Shown here in pieces: positions 1 to 5,076 of a stretch of DNA of 5,076 bases (position 1 is its first letter; every line of letters starts with the position of its first letter). Location of the stretch: NCBI GenBank assembly GCA_900552125.1, contig URYK01000094.1:1-5076 (forward strand), in the 5' to 3' direction. The notes under the pieces were generated by a model. That model was not told the origin of the DNA, did not search any database, and saw only the letters and a list, made by a program, of their open reading frames with translations. Origin of the DNA: an uncultured Solobacterium sp. (GTDB lineage: Bacteria; Bacillota_I; Bacilli_A; Erysipelotrichales; Erysipelotrichaceae). Both the position numbers and the translations under genes were made by a program.

Positions 1-18
1 CACATGCGGTTTGATAAG

Positions 19-54
19 GGGAGGTAGTTTAATGACTATCTCCTACTTTCTTTT
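19..54 (+). terminator. Hairpin with T-rich tail, probable intrinsic terminator at left edge
   Basis: A 10-bp stem (19-28 paired with 35-44, two G-T wobbles) encloses a 6-base loop and is followed by ACTTTCTTTT. One reading frame entering the window ends in tandem stops (TGA TAA, 12-17) just before the stem, so this may be the end of an upstream gene of which only about four codons are visible. The hairpin also contains the sequence GGGGAGG (18-24) and an ATG (32-34) that opens a 21-codon frame, so a translational role cannot be excluded. The tail is interrupted by C residues, so it is not a textbook terminator. Confidence 0.5.
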
Positions 55-672
55 CAAATTTCTCAAAAAATTGCGGATGTTGCTAGTAAGAAATTGAATA
101 TTCAATTAAACAGCAAAGTCATTATCTCACTAACAGATCACCTGTGTTTTGCGGTTGAAAGAAAGAAACAAGGTATTTCACTTCCAAACTTAATGTTAAC
201 TGAAGTGAAGGCCTTATATCCAAATGAATATCTTATCGGAATAGAAGGTTTGAAAATTATTGAAGATGAGATAGGAGTTCAACTTGATGAAGACGAAGCA
301 GGTTATATTGCAATTCACATAATCAATGCTGAGTTAAATGTTGGTAGTGAGAATACAGTTAGATTGATAAAATTAGCAAAAGAAATTATGAAAATAATCG
401 AAGAACATTTTAATATTGAATTTGAAGTAAATACACTGAAAAGTTCTCGATTATTAACTCATTTAAAATTTTTAGCAAGAAGAATTTTAATGAATGAAAC
501 CATAGATTTTTGTGATGAGAGCGAAATGTATGAGATTTTGTTAAAAAACAATGCAGAATTGAAGAAATGTTTAGGAAAGATAGTCTCTTATCTAAAAGAA
601 GAATATGAATATGACTTATCACATGATGAACAAATATATTTAATGATACATTTATTAAAAATTATCAAATAA
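28..672 (+). pseudogene. 5'-deleted LicT/BglG-family transcription antiterminator (PRD1-PRD2 only)
   Basis: The frame encodes the two PTS-regulation domains (PRDs) of a LicT/BglG-type antiterminator. In intact family members these domains are phosphorylated by HPr and EIIB and control an N-terminal RNA-binding (CAT) domain of about 55 residues. All four regulatory histidines can be matched: SLTDH and DEAGYIAIH in PRD1, RLLTH and DEQIYLMIH in PRD2 (H16, H75, H123 and H186 counted from TTG at 94). The CAT domain is absent. PRD1 similarity begins upstream of that TTG (FQISQKIADVASKKL, from about 52), but no ATG, GTG or TTG lies in frame between the TAG at 25-27 and 94. Starting at TTG 94 would remove the first PRD1 helix and has only a weak ribosome site. 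I therefore read it as a recent 5' truncation, since the rest of the frame is undamaged. It could instead be a PRD-only protein. Its stop abuts the RAT site of the PTS operon it presumably once controlled. Confidence 0.8.
611..640 (+). promoter_or_regulatory. Weak candidate promoter upstream of the RAT leader
   Basis: ATGACT (611-616) and TATATT (635-640) lie 18 bases apart inside the 3' end of the antiterminator remnant. They match the sigma-A consensus at 4/6 and 5/6. A start near 647 would give a short leader carrying the RAT site, so the PTS operon could be transcribed independently of anything upstream. The match is modest for such AT-rich DNA; the operon may instead depend on read-through from outside the window. 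Confidence 0.25.
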
Positions 673-700
673 GGATTGTTACAGATAAGCTGGCAAGACC
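673..700 (+). promoter_or_regulatory. RAT site (ribonucleic antiterminator) of LicT/BglG type
   Basis: The sequence opens with GGATTGTTAC and closes with GGCAAGACC, the two conserved arms of LicT/SacY/BglG-type RAT sites. It folds with the expected layout: GG/CC (673-674 with 699-700), an asymmetric internal loop, TTG/CAA (676-678 with 694-696), a second internal loop, CAG/CTG (682-684 with 690-692), and an AUAAG apical loop. Its last six bases (695-700) are also the first six of the terminator stem that follows, so the two folds exclude each other. In the known mechanism, an active antiterminator dimer stabilises the RAT and blocks the terminator when the sugar is present. The site begins one base after the stop codon of the antiterminator remnant. 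Confidence 0.9.
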
Positions 701-756
701 TATTGATGGAGTTTAGGATAATGTTCTTTTACTCTATGAATAGGTCTTTATTTTTT
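695..756 (+). terminator. Conditional leader terminator controlled by the RAT site
   Basis: AAGACCTATT (695-704) pairs perfectly with AATAGGTCTT (739-748). After one mismatch the stem continues with 706-712 paired to 731-737, including one G-T wobble. The stem is followed by TATTTTTT (749-756), a good U-tract. It lies between the RAT and the PTS gene and shares 695-700 with the RAT. The default state is therefore termination before the operon, relieved when an antiterminator protein holds the RAT. Confidence 0.9.
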
Positions 757-770
757 GAAAGGTGAATAAA

Positions 771-2333
771 ATGACTAAACTAAAAGGATTAATGGAGAAA
801 TTCTCCAAAGCAATGGTTCAACCATTAAGTTATATCTCTGTGGCTGGTATGATTCTTGTTATAGGGGTGTTGATTACGAATACTACGATTACTGGAGTAT
901 TGCCATTTTTAAAGTGGACACCAATACAATTGATCGGAAGTTTTCTTTATCAATGTGTAATGGTAATTATCAATAATTTAGGATTGGTATTTACTGTTGG
1001 TATTACAGCAGCTTTAGCAAAAAGAGAGAAACATCAAGCTGCAATTATTGCATTATTGACTTATTTAATGTTTTTAACTGCTAATAATGTTACATTAACA
1101 CAAATGAATATGCTAGCAACACCTAGCGAAACACTTGGATTATATGGAACAGGACAATCAACTGTATTAGGTATTCAAGTTACTGATATGGGTGTATTTA
1201 GCGGAATCATTTTGGGTTGTGTAACAGGTTATGTTTTCAATAGAACTTGTCAGAAAAGTTTTAAAGGATATTGGTCAATGTATTCTGGAACAAGATTCTC
1301 ATTTGCTTGTATGCTGGTTGTGAGTATTATTCTAGGATTCGGATGTTCTTATGTATGGCCTGTAATTCAGCAAGGAATTGGTGTCCTAACAACTATTATT
1401 GCAGAATCAGGAGAATTTGGATTATTTTTATATGGAATGTTAGAAAGATTATTAATACCTACAGGATTACATCATTTAGTTTATGCACCATTCCAATTTG
1501 GAGATTTAGGTGGTTCTATTAATGTAGGTGGACAAACAATTATCGGTGCATATCCTATCTTATTAACAGAATTACAGATGGGCACAGAATTCTCAGATTC
1601 TATTTATTACATGGGTACAGGATTAGCAAAAACTTTTGGTTACATTGGAATTTGTGCAGCGTTCTATTATACTGCATATCCTGAAAATAAAAAAAGAGTA
1701 AAAAATATCTTGATTCCATTAGCATTAACTGCAACTTTATCTGGTATAACAGAACCAATTGACTTTATGTTTGCCTTTGTTGCACCATTGTTATTCTTTG
1801 TACATTCAATAATTGCTGGAATATTCTTAGCTTTATTGAAAGTATTCAATATTCATGCAATGACTACTGGATTGATTAACTCATTTGTAATGAACTTGGC
1901 AGCTGGTGTAGAAAGAACAAACTATCCAACAATGTATATTCTAGCTATAGTTGAAATAATTGTATATTTTGTAGTTTGTGTATTTATGATTAAGAGATTC
2001 AATTTACACACACCAGGTAGAGAAATAGAAAATAATAATGGTGAAGCGGTTATAAAGTCAAACAATGAAAATGCAGAAACTAAAGAAATTGAAGCATCTA
2101 ATGATATTGACAACATTATTCAAGGATTAGGTGGAGCAGATAATATCAATGAAGTAGAAAACTGTTTCACTCGTTTAAGGGTTAATGTAAAAGAGATTAA
2201 TCAAATTGATGAGTCTTTGATCAATAAAGTAGAAAATAGCGGAATTGTGAAAAAAGGTAATGATGTACAAATTATTTTTGGGTTAAAGGTACCTGAAATC
2301 TGTACTCAAGTACGTGAAAAAATAGGAAAGTAA
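771..2333 (+). CDS. PTS glucose/alpha-glucoside-family transporter, EIICB (maltose or related alpha-glucoside)
   Basis: This membrane permease takes up a sugar and phosphorylates it at C6 during import, using phosphate relayed from PEP through EI, HPr and an EIIA. The 520-residue product is a typical EIICB. A hydrophobic EIIC domain (about 15-410) carries the conserved TGLHH (231-235) and SGITEP (324-329) motifs. A polar Asn/Glu-rich linker (about 413-445) leads to an EIIB domain with phosphorylated cysteine C465 in the NCFTRLR motif. There is no EIIA domain, so a Glc-type EIIA must act in trans. Family resemblance is to alpha-glucoside permeases such as GlvC/MalP, and the GH4 gene downstream supports an alpha-linked substrate; maltose is the likeliest, but trehalulose, turanose and other sucrose isomers are possible. 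ATG 771 is preferred over GTG 762 because AAAGGTGA (758-765) is well spaced for the ATG but overlaps the GTG. Expression is controlled by the upstream RAT/terminator. Confidence 0.9.
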   Translation: MTKLKGLMEKFSKAMVQPLSYISVAGMILVIGVLITNTTITGVLPFLKWTPIQLIGSFLYQCVMVIINNLGLVFTVGITAALAKREKHQAAIIALLTYLMFLTANNVTLTQMNMLATPSETLGLYGTGQSTVLGIQVTDMGVFSGIILGCVTGYVFNRTCQKSFKGYWSMYSGTRFSFACMLVVSIILGFGCSYVWPVIQQGIGVLTTIIAESGEFGLFLYGMLERLLIPTGLHHLVYAPFQFGDLGGSINVGGQTIIGAYPILLTELQMGTEFSDSIYYMGTGLAKTFGYIGICAAFYYTAYPENKKRVKNILIPLALTATLSGITEPIDFMFAFVAPLLFFVHSIIAGIFLALLKVFNIHAMTTGLINSFVMNLAAGVERTNYPTMYILAIVEIIVYFVVCVFMIKRFNLHTPGREIENNNGEAVIKSNNENAETKEIEASNDIDNIIQGLGGADNINEVENCFTRLRVNVKEINQIDESLINKVENSGIVKKGNDVQIIFGLKVPEICTQVREKIGK

Positions 2334-2348
2334 AAGGAGATTATATTT

Positions 2349-3722
2349 ATGATTATTAGTATTGTAGGTGGAGGGAGCACTTTCACAGCAGGTATTGTTA
2401 AGTCAATCGCATTAAGAAAAGATGAATTAGAAGTAGAAGAAATTCGTCTATTTGATATCAACAAAGAACGTCAAGATAAAATAGGTGTCTTAGTAGATTG
2501 GATTCTTCATGAAGAATTGAAAACAGATATTCGTTTAACTATCACTTATGATAAAGAAGAAGCTTATAAAGATGCAGATTTTGTTTTCGCACAAATGCGC
2601 GTAGGTGGATATGTAATGCGTGAATCAGATGAGAAGATTCCTTTAAGACATGGCTGCGTTGGACAGGAAACATGTGGCTGTGGAGGATTAGCTTATGGAA
2701 TGAGAACTATTTTCCCAATGGTTGAACTAATTGACGATGTAGAAAAGTATGCTAAACCAACTTATTGGATTTTAAACTATTCAAATCCAGCATCTATTGT
2801 TTCAGAAGCATGTCGTAAATTAAGACCTAATGCTCGTATCATTAATATTTGTGATATGCCAATTGCAATTATTGATGTAGTTGCAGCAGCTATGGAAATT
2901 AAAGATAAAGAGAACATAGTTTATGATTACTTTGGATTAAATCATTTTGGCTGGTTCACATCTATTGAATATAAAGGAGAAGATATTCTACCAAAATTAA
3001 GAGATTATATCATGGAACATGAAATTCTTCTTCCATCTGCTTACCTAAAGGATAAAGCAGCAAGCTTGATGGCTAAGAAAAAAGAAGGCGATGAAGAAAA
3101 TCGTCATACAAAAGGTAGCTGGTATTATGTATGGAAAGGTATCTATGAAATAATGAGTAACTTCCCTGAGAAATTACCAAATACATATTTAAATTATTAT
3201 TTGCAGCAAAAAGAATTTGTGGAACATTCAGATCCTAATCGTACTCGTGCTAATGAAGTAATGGAGAGTAGAGAAAGTAATCTGTTTGAAGGAATAAAAC
3301 GTTATCAGGAAACAGGTATTGTAGATGAAACTGTATTCTATGCAGGAAGTCATGGAGATTGGATTGCAGATTTAGCAGTAGCTCTTAAAAATGATACAAA
3401 GGCACGTTTCTTAGTAATTACAGAGAATAGAGGAGCAATTCCTAATATGCCATTTGATTCAATGGTAGAGGTACCTGCATATATCGGTAAAAAAGGACCA
3501 GAAGTGATCGCACAAGATAATATACCTTTATTTGAACAAGGACTTATGATGCAACAGTTAAACAGTGAAAAACTGCTTGTAGAAGGATGTATAGAAGGTT
3601 CTTACGAAAAAGTATTAAAAGCCTTTACGTTAAATAAAACTGTTCCTAGTATGAATGTTGCAAAAGAAGTATTAGATGAAATGATCGAAGCTAATAAAGG
3701 ATATTGGCCAGAACTTAAATAA
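2349..3722 (+). CDS. Glycoside hydrolase family 4, 6-phospho-alpha-glucosidase (GlvA/MalH type)
   Basis: This cytoplasmic enzyme splits the phosphorylated disaccharide delivered by the PTS (for example maltose 6-phosphate) into glucose 6-phosphate and glucose. GH4 enzymes use NAD+ and a divalent metal, usually Mn2+, in a redox-type mechanism. The 457-residue protein shows an N-terminal nucleotide-binding motif GGGST (7-11); VGQETCG (104-110); NYSNPASIV (143-151); INICDMP (165-171), with C168 the expected metal ligand and D169 the likely catalytic acid; FGLNHFGW (195-202), with H199 the second metal ligand; LPNTYLNYYL (276-285), holding the likely base tyrosine; and NRTRANEVMESRE (297-309). 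The CDMP signature and overall pattern fit the alpha-type GlvA/MalH branch, not beta-type CelF. It is slightly longer than GlvA as I recall it, mainly through a charged stretch at about 235-256. The segment after R100 has extra cysteines (C103, C111). The ribosome site AAAGGAGA (2333-2340) starts at the EIICB stop, so the two genes form one operon. Confidence 0.92.
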   Translation: MIISIVGGGSTFTAGIVKSIALRKDELEVEEIRLFDINKERQDKIGVLVDWILHEELKTDIRLTITYDKEEAYKDADFVFAQMRVGGYVMRESDEKIPLRHGCVGQETCGCGGLAYGMRTIFPMVELIDDVEKYAKPTYWILNYSNPASIVSEACRKLRPNARIINICDMPIAIIDVVAAAMEIKDKENIVYDYFGLNHFGWFTSIEYKGEDILPKLRDYIMEHEILLPSAYLKDKAASLMAKKKEGDEENRHTKGSWYYVWKGIYEIMSNFPEKLPNTYLNYYLQQKEFVEHSDPNRTRANEVMESRESNLFEGIKRYQETGIVDETVFYAGSHGDWIADLAVALKNDTKARFLVITENRGAIPNMPFDSMVEVPAYIGKKGPEVIAQDNIPLFEQGLMMQQLNSEKLLVEGCIEGSYEKVLKAFTLNKTVPSMNVAKEVLDEMIEANKGYWPELK

Positions 3723-3724
3723 AG

Positions 3725-3769
3725 AAAAAATGCGAATTTAAGTACTATCACTTAACATTCGCATTTTTT
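3725..3769. terminator. Bidirectional intrinsic terminator between convergent genes
   Basis: AAAAAATGCGAA (3725-3736) pairs perfectly with TTCGCATTTTTT (3758-3769). The stem continues inward to 3743/3750 with a single bulged C (3756) and a 6-base loop. The T-run at 3764-3770 serves the plus-strand operon. The A-run at 3725-3730 gives a U-tract on the minus strand, serving the convergent transporter gene that ends at 3780. The stem starts three bases after the GH4 stop codon. Confidence 0.92.
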
Positions 3770-3779
3770 TGATTCTATT

Positions 3780-4535
3780 TTAATTCTTTAGGGTATTTTT
3801 TTGACTAATATATTCAAAGTATTCTTTACCAACATTATCTCTTTTCCAGCTGTTTAGAATTTTAAATCCTGGATAAGAGAACACTATTTCACATAGTAAT
3901 TCCACTAGCATTCCTGTTATTGCACATGTGACACATTGAAGTAGTGTCCAGCCAAAAAATTGATGACTTACAATTAATGCGAATAACAGGTTATCACAGA
4001 ATTGTCCTAAAGCAGTTGATACATATGTTCTAATCGCAAAAGTTTTAAAGCTATTTTTATCTTTTAATATTTTTCCTATAAAAGCATTTGAATAGTTGTT
4101 TATCAAGGATGATACTAAAAATGCAATTGTACTGCCTAGTAAAACATACCATACACCACTAAAGGTAGCATCTAAACTTTGGTTTATAATTGATTCAGAG
4201 CCAGGTACATAGGATTCTGACCATGTTCCGGGAATACAGCTGGCAATATAAAATATTAAGCACATTCCTAGATTAAGTAATGTTGCCACAATAGAAGTTT
4301 GAGTAGCTGCTTTAGGCCCAAAATGCTTTGTGATGACATCCATACTTAGAAAGGATAACCAAGAAATAATGATTCCACAATCTAACGCAAGAAAATTCCA
4401 GGGTAGAGTTATACTTTTGTTTGCCAATAAATTCATGGCTATTACAGAAACAATAAAAAATGTCATCATTAAAGATGGAATGTTTCGTAATAAGATTTTG
4501 ATTTCTAATACTTCCGATTTAATTTTATTTAACAT
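3780..4535 (-). CDS. VUT-family queuosine-precursor transporter (YhhQ/QPTR type)
   Basis: Members of this family (COG1738, VUT/DUF165) import queuosine precursors such as preQ0/preQ1 for the queuosine modification of tRNA; the best studied is E. coli YhhQ. The 251-residue protein is very hydrophobic, with about six predicted membrane segments (roughly 20-40, 48-65, 80-102, 125-148, 172-192, 195-220). Family-type polar motifs interrupt it: ANKSITLPW (38-46), MDVITKHFGPKAA (65-77), and the RTYVSTALGQFCDN segment (169-182), with conserved Arg, Ser-Thr, Gln and Asp. There is no signal peptide, as expected. The start is set by a strong AGGAGG (minus strand, 4549-4544), eight bases from the ATG at 4535-4533. 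It stands alone, convergent to the PTS operon and functionally unrelated to it, and shares its terminator. Its leader can form a pseudoknot that fits control by preQ1. The exact substrate (preQ0, preQ1 or queuine) cannot be read from sequence. Confidence 0.85.
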   Translation of the reverse strand: MLNKIKSEVLEIKILLRNIPSLMMTFFIVSVIAMNLLANKSITLPWNFLALDCGIIISWLSFLSMDVITKHFGPKAATQTSIVATLLNLGMCLIFYIASCIPGTWSESYVPGSESIINQSLDATFSGVWYVLLGSTIAFLVSSLINNYSNAFIGKILKDKNSFKTFAIRTYVSTALGQFCDNLLFALIVSHQFFGWTLLQCVTCAITGMLVELLCEIVFSYPGFKILNSWKRDNVGKEYFEYISQKNTLKN

Positions 4536-4543
4536 AATAAATT

Positions 4544-4599
4544 CCTCCTGTTTTTTTAAAGATGGTTGGGAAGCTAAAACATCTTTAGATTCAAACCAT
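4544..4599 (-). promoter_or_regulatory. Candidate preQ1-type riboswitch or SD-sequestering pseudoknot in transporter leader
   Basis: On the minus strand, TAAAGATG (4587-4580) pairs perfectly with CATCTTTA (4564-4557) around a 15-base loop, TTTTAGCTTCCCAAC. An A-rich stretch (4556-4549) then leads into the ribosome site. CUUCC in the loop (4573-4569) can pair with GGAGG of the Shine-Dalgarno sequence (4548-4544). This makes an H-type pseudoknot with an A-rich third loop, the architecture of preQ1-I riboswitches. The loop word TTAGCTTC also recalls the preQ1-II loop as I remember it, but the expected downstream conserved part of class II is absent. An alternative helix, ATGGTT (4599-4594) with AACCAT (4567-4562), would exclude the first stem. 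A preQ1 sensor would make sense before this transporter. The class assignment is uncertain. Confidence 0.5.
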
Positions 4600-4625
4600 T
4601 AAAATTTAATATAAATCAGAAGAAA

Positions 4626-4674
4626 AGTCAATGGGGAAGATATAGTATATACTATATTTCACCTTAGCTTTCAA
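4626..4674 (-). promoter_or_regulatory. Candidate promoter(s) of the queuosine-precursor transporter gene
   Basis: The better minus-strand candidate is TTGAAA (4674-4669), 17 bases, then TATATA (4651-4646), matching 5/6 and 4/6 of the sigma-A boxes. It would start transcription near 4639 and give a leader of about 100 bases that contains the whole pseudoknot region and its alternative helix. A second option uses TTGACT (4631-4626) with TTAAAT (4609-4604), spacer 16, starting near 4597. Which is used cannot be decided from sequence. Confidence 0.4.
4640..4657. promoter_or_regulatory. Perfect 18-bp palindrome overlapping the transporter promoter, possible operator
   Basis: ATATAGTATATACTATAT is identical to its reverse complement. 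It covers the -10 box of the better promoter for the minus-strand transporter gene and lies 40 bases upstream of the divergent extended -10 at 4698-4706. This position suits binding by a dimeric repressor. Long AT-only palindromes arise more readily in AT-rich DNA, but this one contains two G/C pairs and has no mismatches. No regulator gene is visible nearby. Confidence 0.35.
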
Positions 4675-4680
4675 TTAATT

Positions 4681-4706
4681 TTGATAAAATGGGCAGTTGA
4701 TATAAT
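4681..4706 (+). promoter_or_regulatory. Extended -10 promoter facing rightward into a gene-free region
   Basis: TGATATAAT (4698-4706) is a perfect extended -10 element (TG-n-TATAAT). A -35-like TTGATA (4681-4686) is present, but its spacer is only 14 bases; extended -10 promoters can work without a good -35. Transcription would begin near 4713 and run into DNA without a recognisable coding frame, so the product may be a small RNA or the leader of a gene outside the window. Confidence 0.4.
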
Positions 4707-4712
4707 CCTAAT

Positions 4713-4990
4713 TTTGTTTTCATCTTTATATGGTTAAATAGAGTGCATTATTTCATAAACTTAGCTGTTAGAAGAATAAGTTTCGAAATTCAATAGGTCT
4801 GAACGAATAAGGACAGAGAAATTATTTATAGTAAGAAGCAGGATTAAAAAAATCAATCAAATTAGACTTATAAATTATCGTATTATTCATGGGGAAATCT
4901 CAAAAAATAATTGGTTTATTAATAATAAAAAAGGATAATAAATTGTATGATTTCATTTATTTGTTAATAGTTTTAAATCAAAGAACATAA
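4713..4990. other. Gene-free AT-rich stretch
   Basis: No coding frame with a plausible start and ribosome site is visible on either strand, and I recognise no known riboswitch or RNA family. Small inverted repeats occur, such as AAACTTA (4757-4763) with TAAGTTT (4777-4783), and TTTATTA (4915-4921) with TAATAAA (4923-4929). Both are within what AT-rich DNA gives by chance. If the promoter at 4681-4706 is active, this stretch would be transcribed. Confidence 0.6.
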
Positions 4991-5023
4991 AAAGGATTCA
5001 TTTCAATATATGAATGAATCCTT
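4987..5023 (-). terminator. Intrinsic terminator, best on the minus strand
   Basis: AAGGATTCATT (4992-5002) pairs perfectly with AATGAATCCTT (5013-5023) around a 10-base loop. Read on the minus strand, the stem runs into TTTTTATG followed by TTCTTT, a reasonable U-tract. This suggests a leftward transcript from beyond the right edge ending here. On the plus strand the stem is followed by ATAATTG, a poor U-tract, so it would be a weak terminator for any transcript from the promoter near 4700. Confidence 0.7.
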
Positions 5024-5035
5024 ATAATTGTTAAT

Positions 5036-5056
5036 ACCACGTGCTATGCGCGTGGT
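5036..5056. repeat. GC-rich stem-loop at right edge, possible IS200/IS605-type end
   Basis: ACCACGTGC (5036-5044) pairs with GCGCGTGGT (5048-5056), with one G-T wobble, around a TAT loop. It is markedly GC-richer than its surroundings. It is followed by CAGGG and a small imperfect dyad, TTTCA-C-TGAAA (5062-5072). Compact subterminal hairpins like this are typical of the ends of IS200/IS605-family elements, whose Y1 transposase recognises folded single strands. No transposase is visible inside the window, so this rests on form and on resemblance to such ends from memory. Confidence 0.35.
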
Positions 5057-5076
5057 CAGGGTTTCACTGAAAGAAA

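Noticed and set aside
410..622. Minus-strand frame inside the antiterminator remnant, and similar ones at 1667-1849 and 1922-2116
   Set aside because: All are antisense shadows of clear coding frames and have no supported start.
762..770. GTG at 762 as the start of the EIICB gene
   Set aside because: It overlaps the ribosome binding sequence that is well placed for ATG 771, and the three extra residues add no recognised family sequence.
1271..1522. An 83-codon plus-strand frame inside the EIICB gene
   Set aside because: It is an out-of-frame shadow of the permease, with an improbable composition rich in Cys, Trp and Arg.
4330..4602. A 90-codon open frame on the plus strand opposite the transporter start
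   Set aside because: It lies antisense to the well-supported transporter and its leader, has no good ribosome site, and its translation resembles no known family.
4791..4799. AATAGGTCT, repeating part of the leader terminator stem (739-747), as a sign of a second RAT leader
   Set aside because: Nine bases can recur by chance in a window of this size, and no RAT-like arms or T-run surround it.
4713..5076. CRISPR array, tRNA or known riboswitch in the gene-free stretch
   Set aside because: There are no regularly spaced direct repeats, no tRNA-like cloverleaf and no conserved riboswitch core that I could recognise on either strand.

Overview
The window is strongly AT-rich, uses AGGAGG-type ribosome binding sites, and carries a PTS sugar operon under LicT/BglG-type antitermination. 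That combination points to a low-GC Bacillota (Firmicutes), such as a gut Erysipelotrichia or Clostridia member. The lineage is an inference; no rRNA or other marker gene is present.

Positions 1-672: the left edge holds a strong hairpin with a T-rich tail (19-54), directly after a possible tandem stop (TGA TAA, 12-17). It is followed by the two PRD domains of a LicT/BglG-family antiterminator. The RNA-binding (CAT) domain is missing and no good start codon precedes the first PRD helix, so this looks like a 5'-deleted remnant.

Positions 673-3770: immediately after that remnant's stop codon lies a well-preserved ribonucleic antiterminator (RAT) site, whose 3' part is shared with a terminator hairpin. 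Next comes a two-gene operon: an EIICB PTS permease of the glucose/alpha-glucoside family (771-2333), then a GH4 6-phospho-alpha-glucosidase (2349-3722), 15 bases apart. Together they would import and phosphorylate an alpha-linked disaccharide such as maltose, then cleave it in the cytoplasm. The operon has no EIIA domain and must borrow one. It ends in a long hairpin that can terminate transcription from both sides.

Positions 3780-4680: a convergent gene on the minus strand encodes a VUT/YhhQ-family queuosine-precursor transporter. Its leader can fold into a compact pseudoknot that would tie up its ribosome binding site, and it resembles a preQ1 riboswitch. A perfect 18-bp palindrome overlaps its best candidate promoter.

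Positions 4603-5076 hold no recognisable protein gene. They contain an outward-facing extended -10 promoter, a hairpin that works best as a minus-strand terminator, and, at the right edge, a GC-rich stem-loop resembling the subterminal hairpin of an IS200/IS605-type element.

The most interesting points are the RAT switch kept intact next to an antiterminator that has lost its RNA-binding domain, and the small SD-sequestering pseudoknot in front of the queuosine-precursor transporter.
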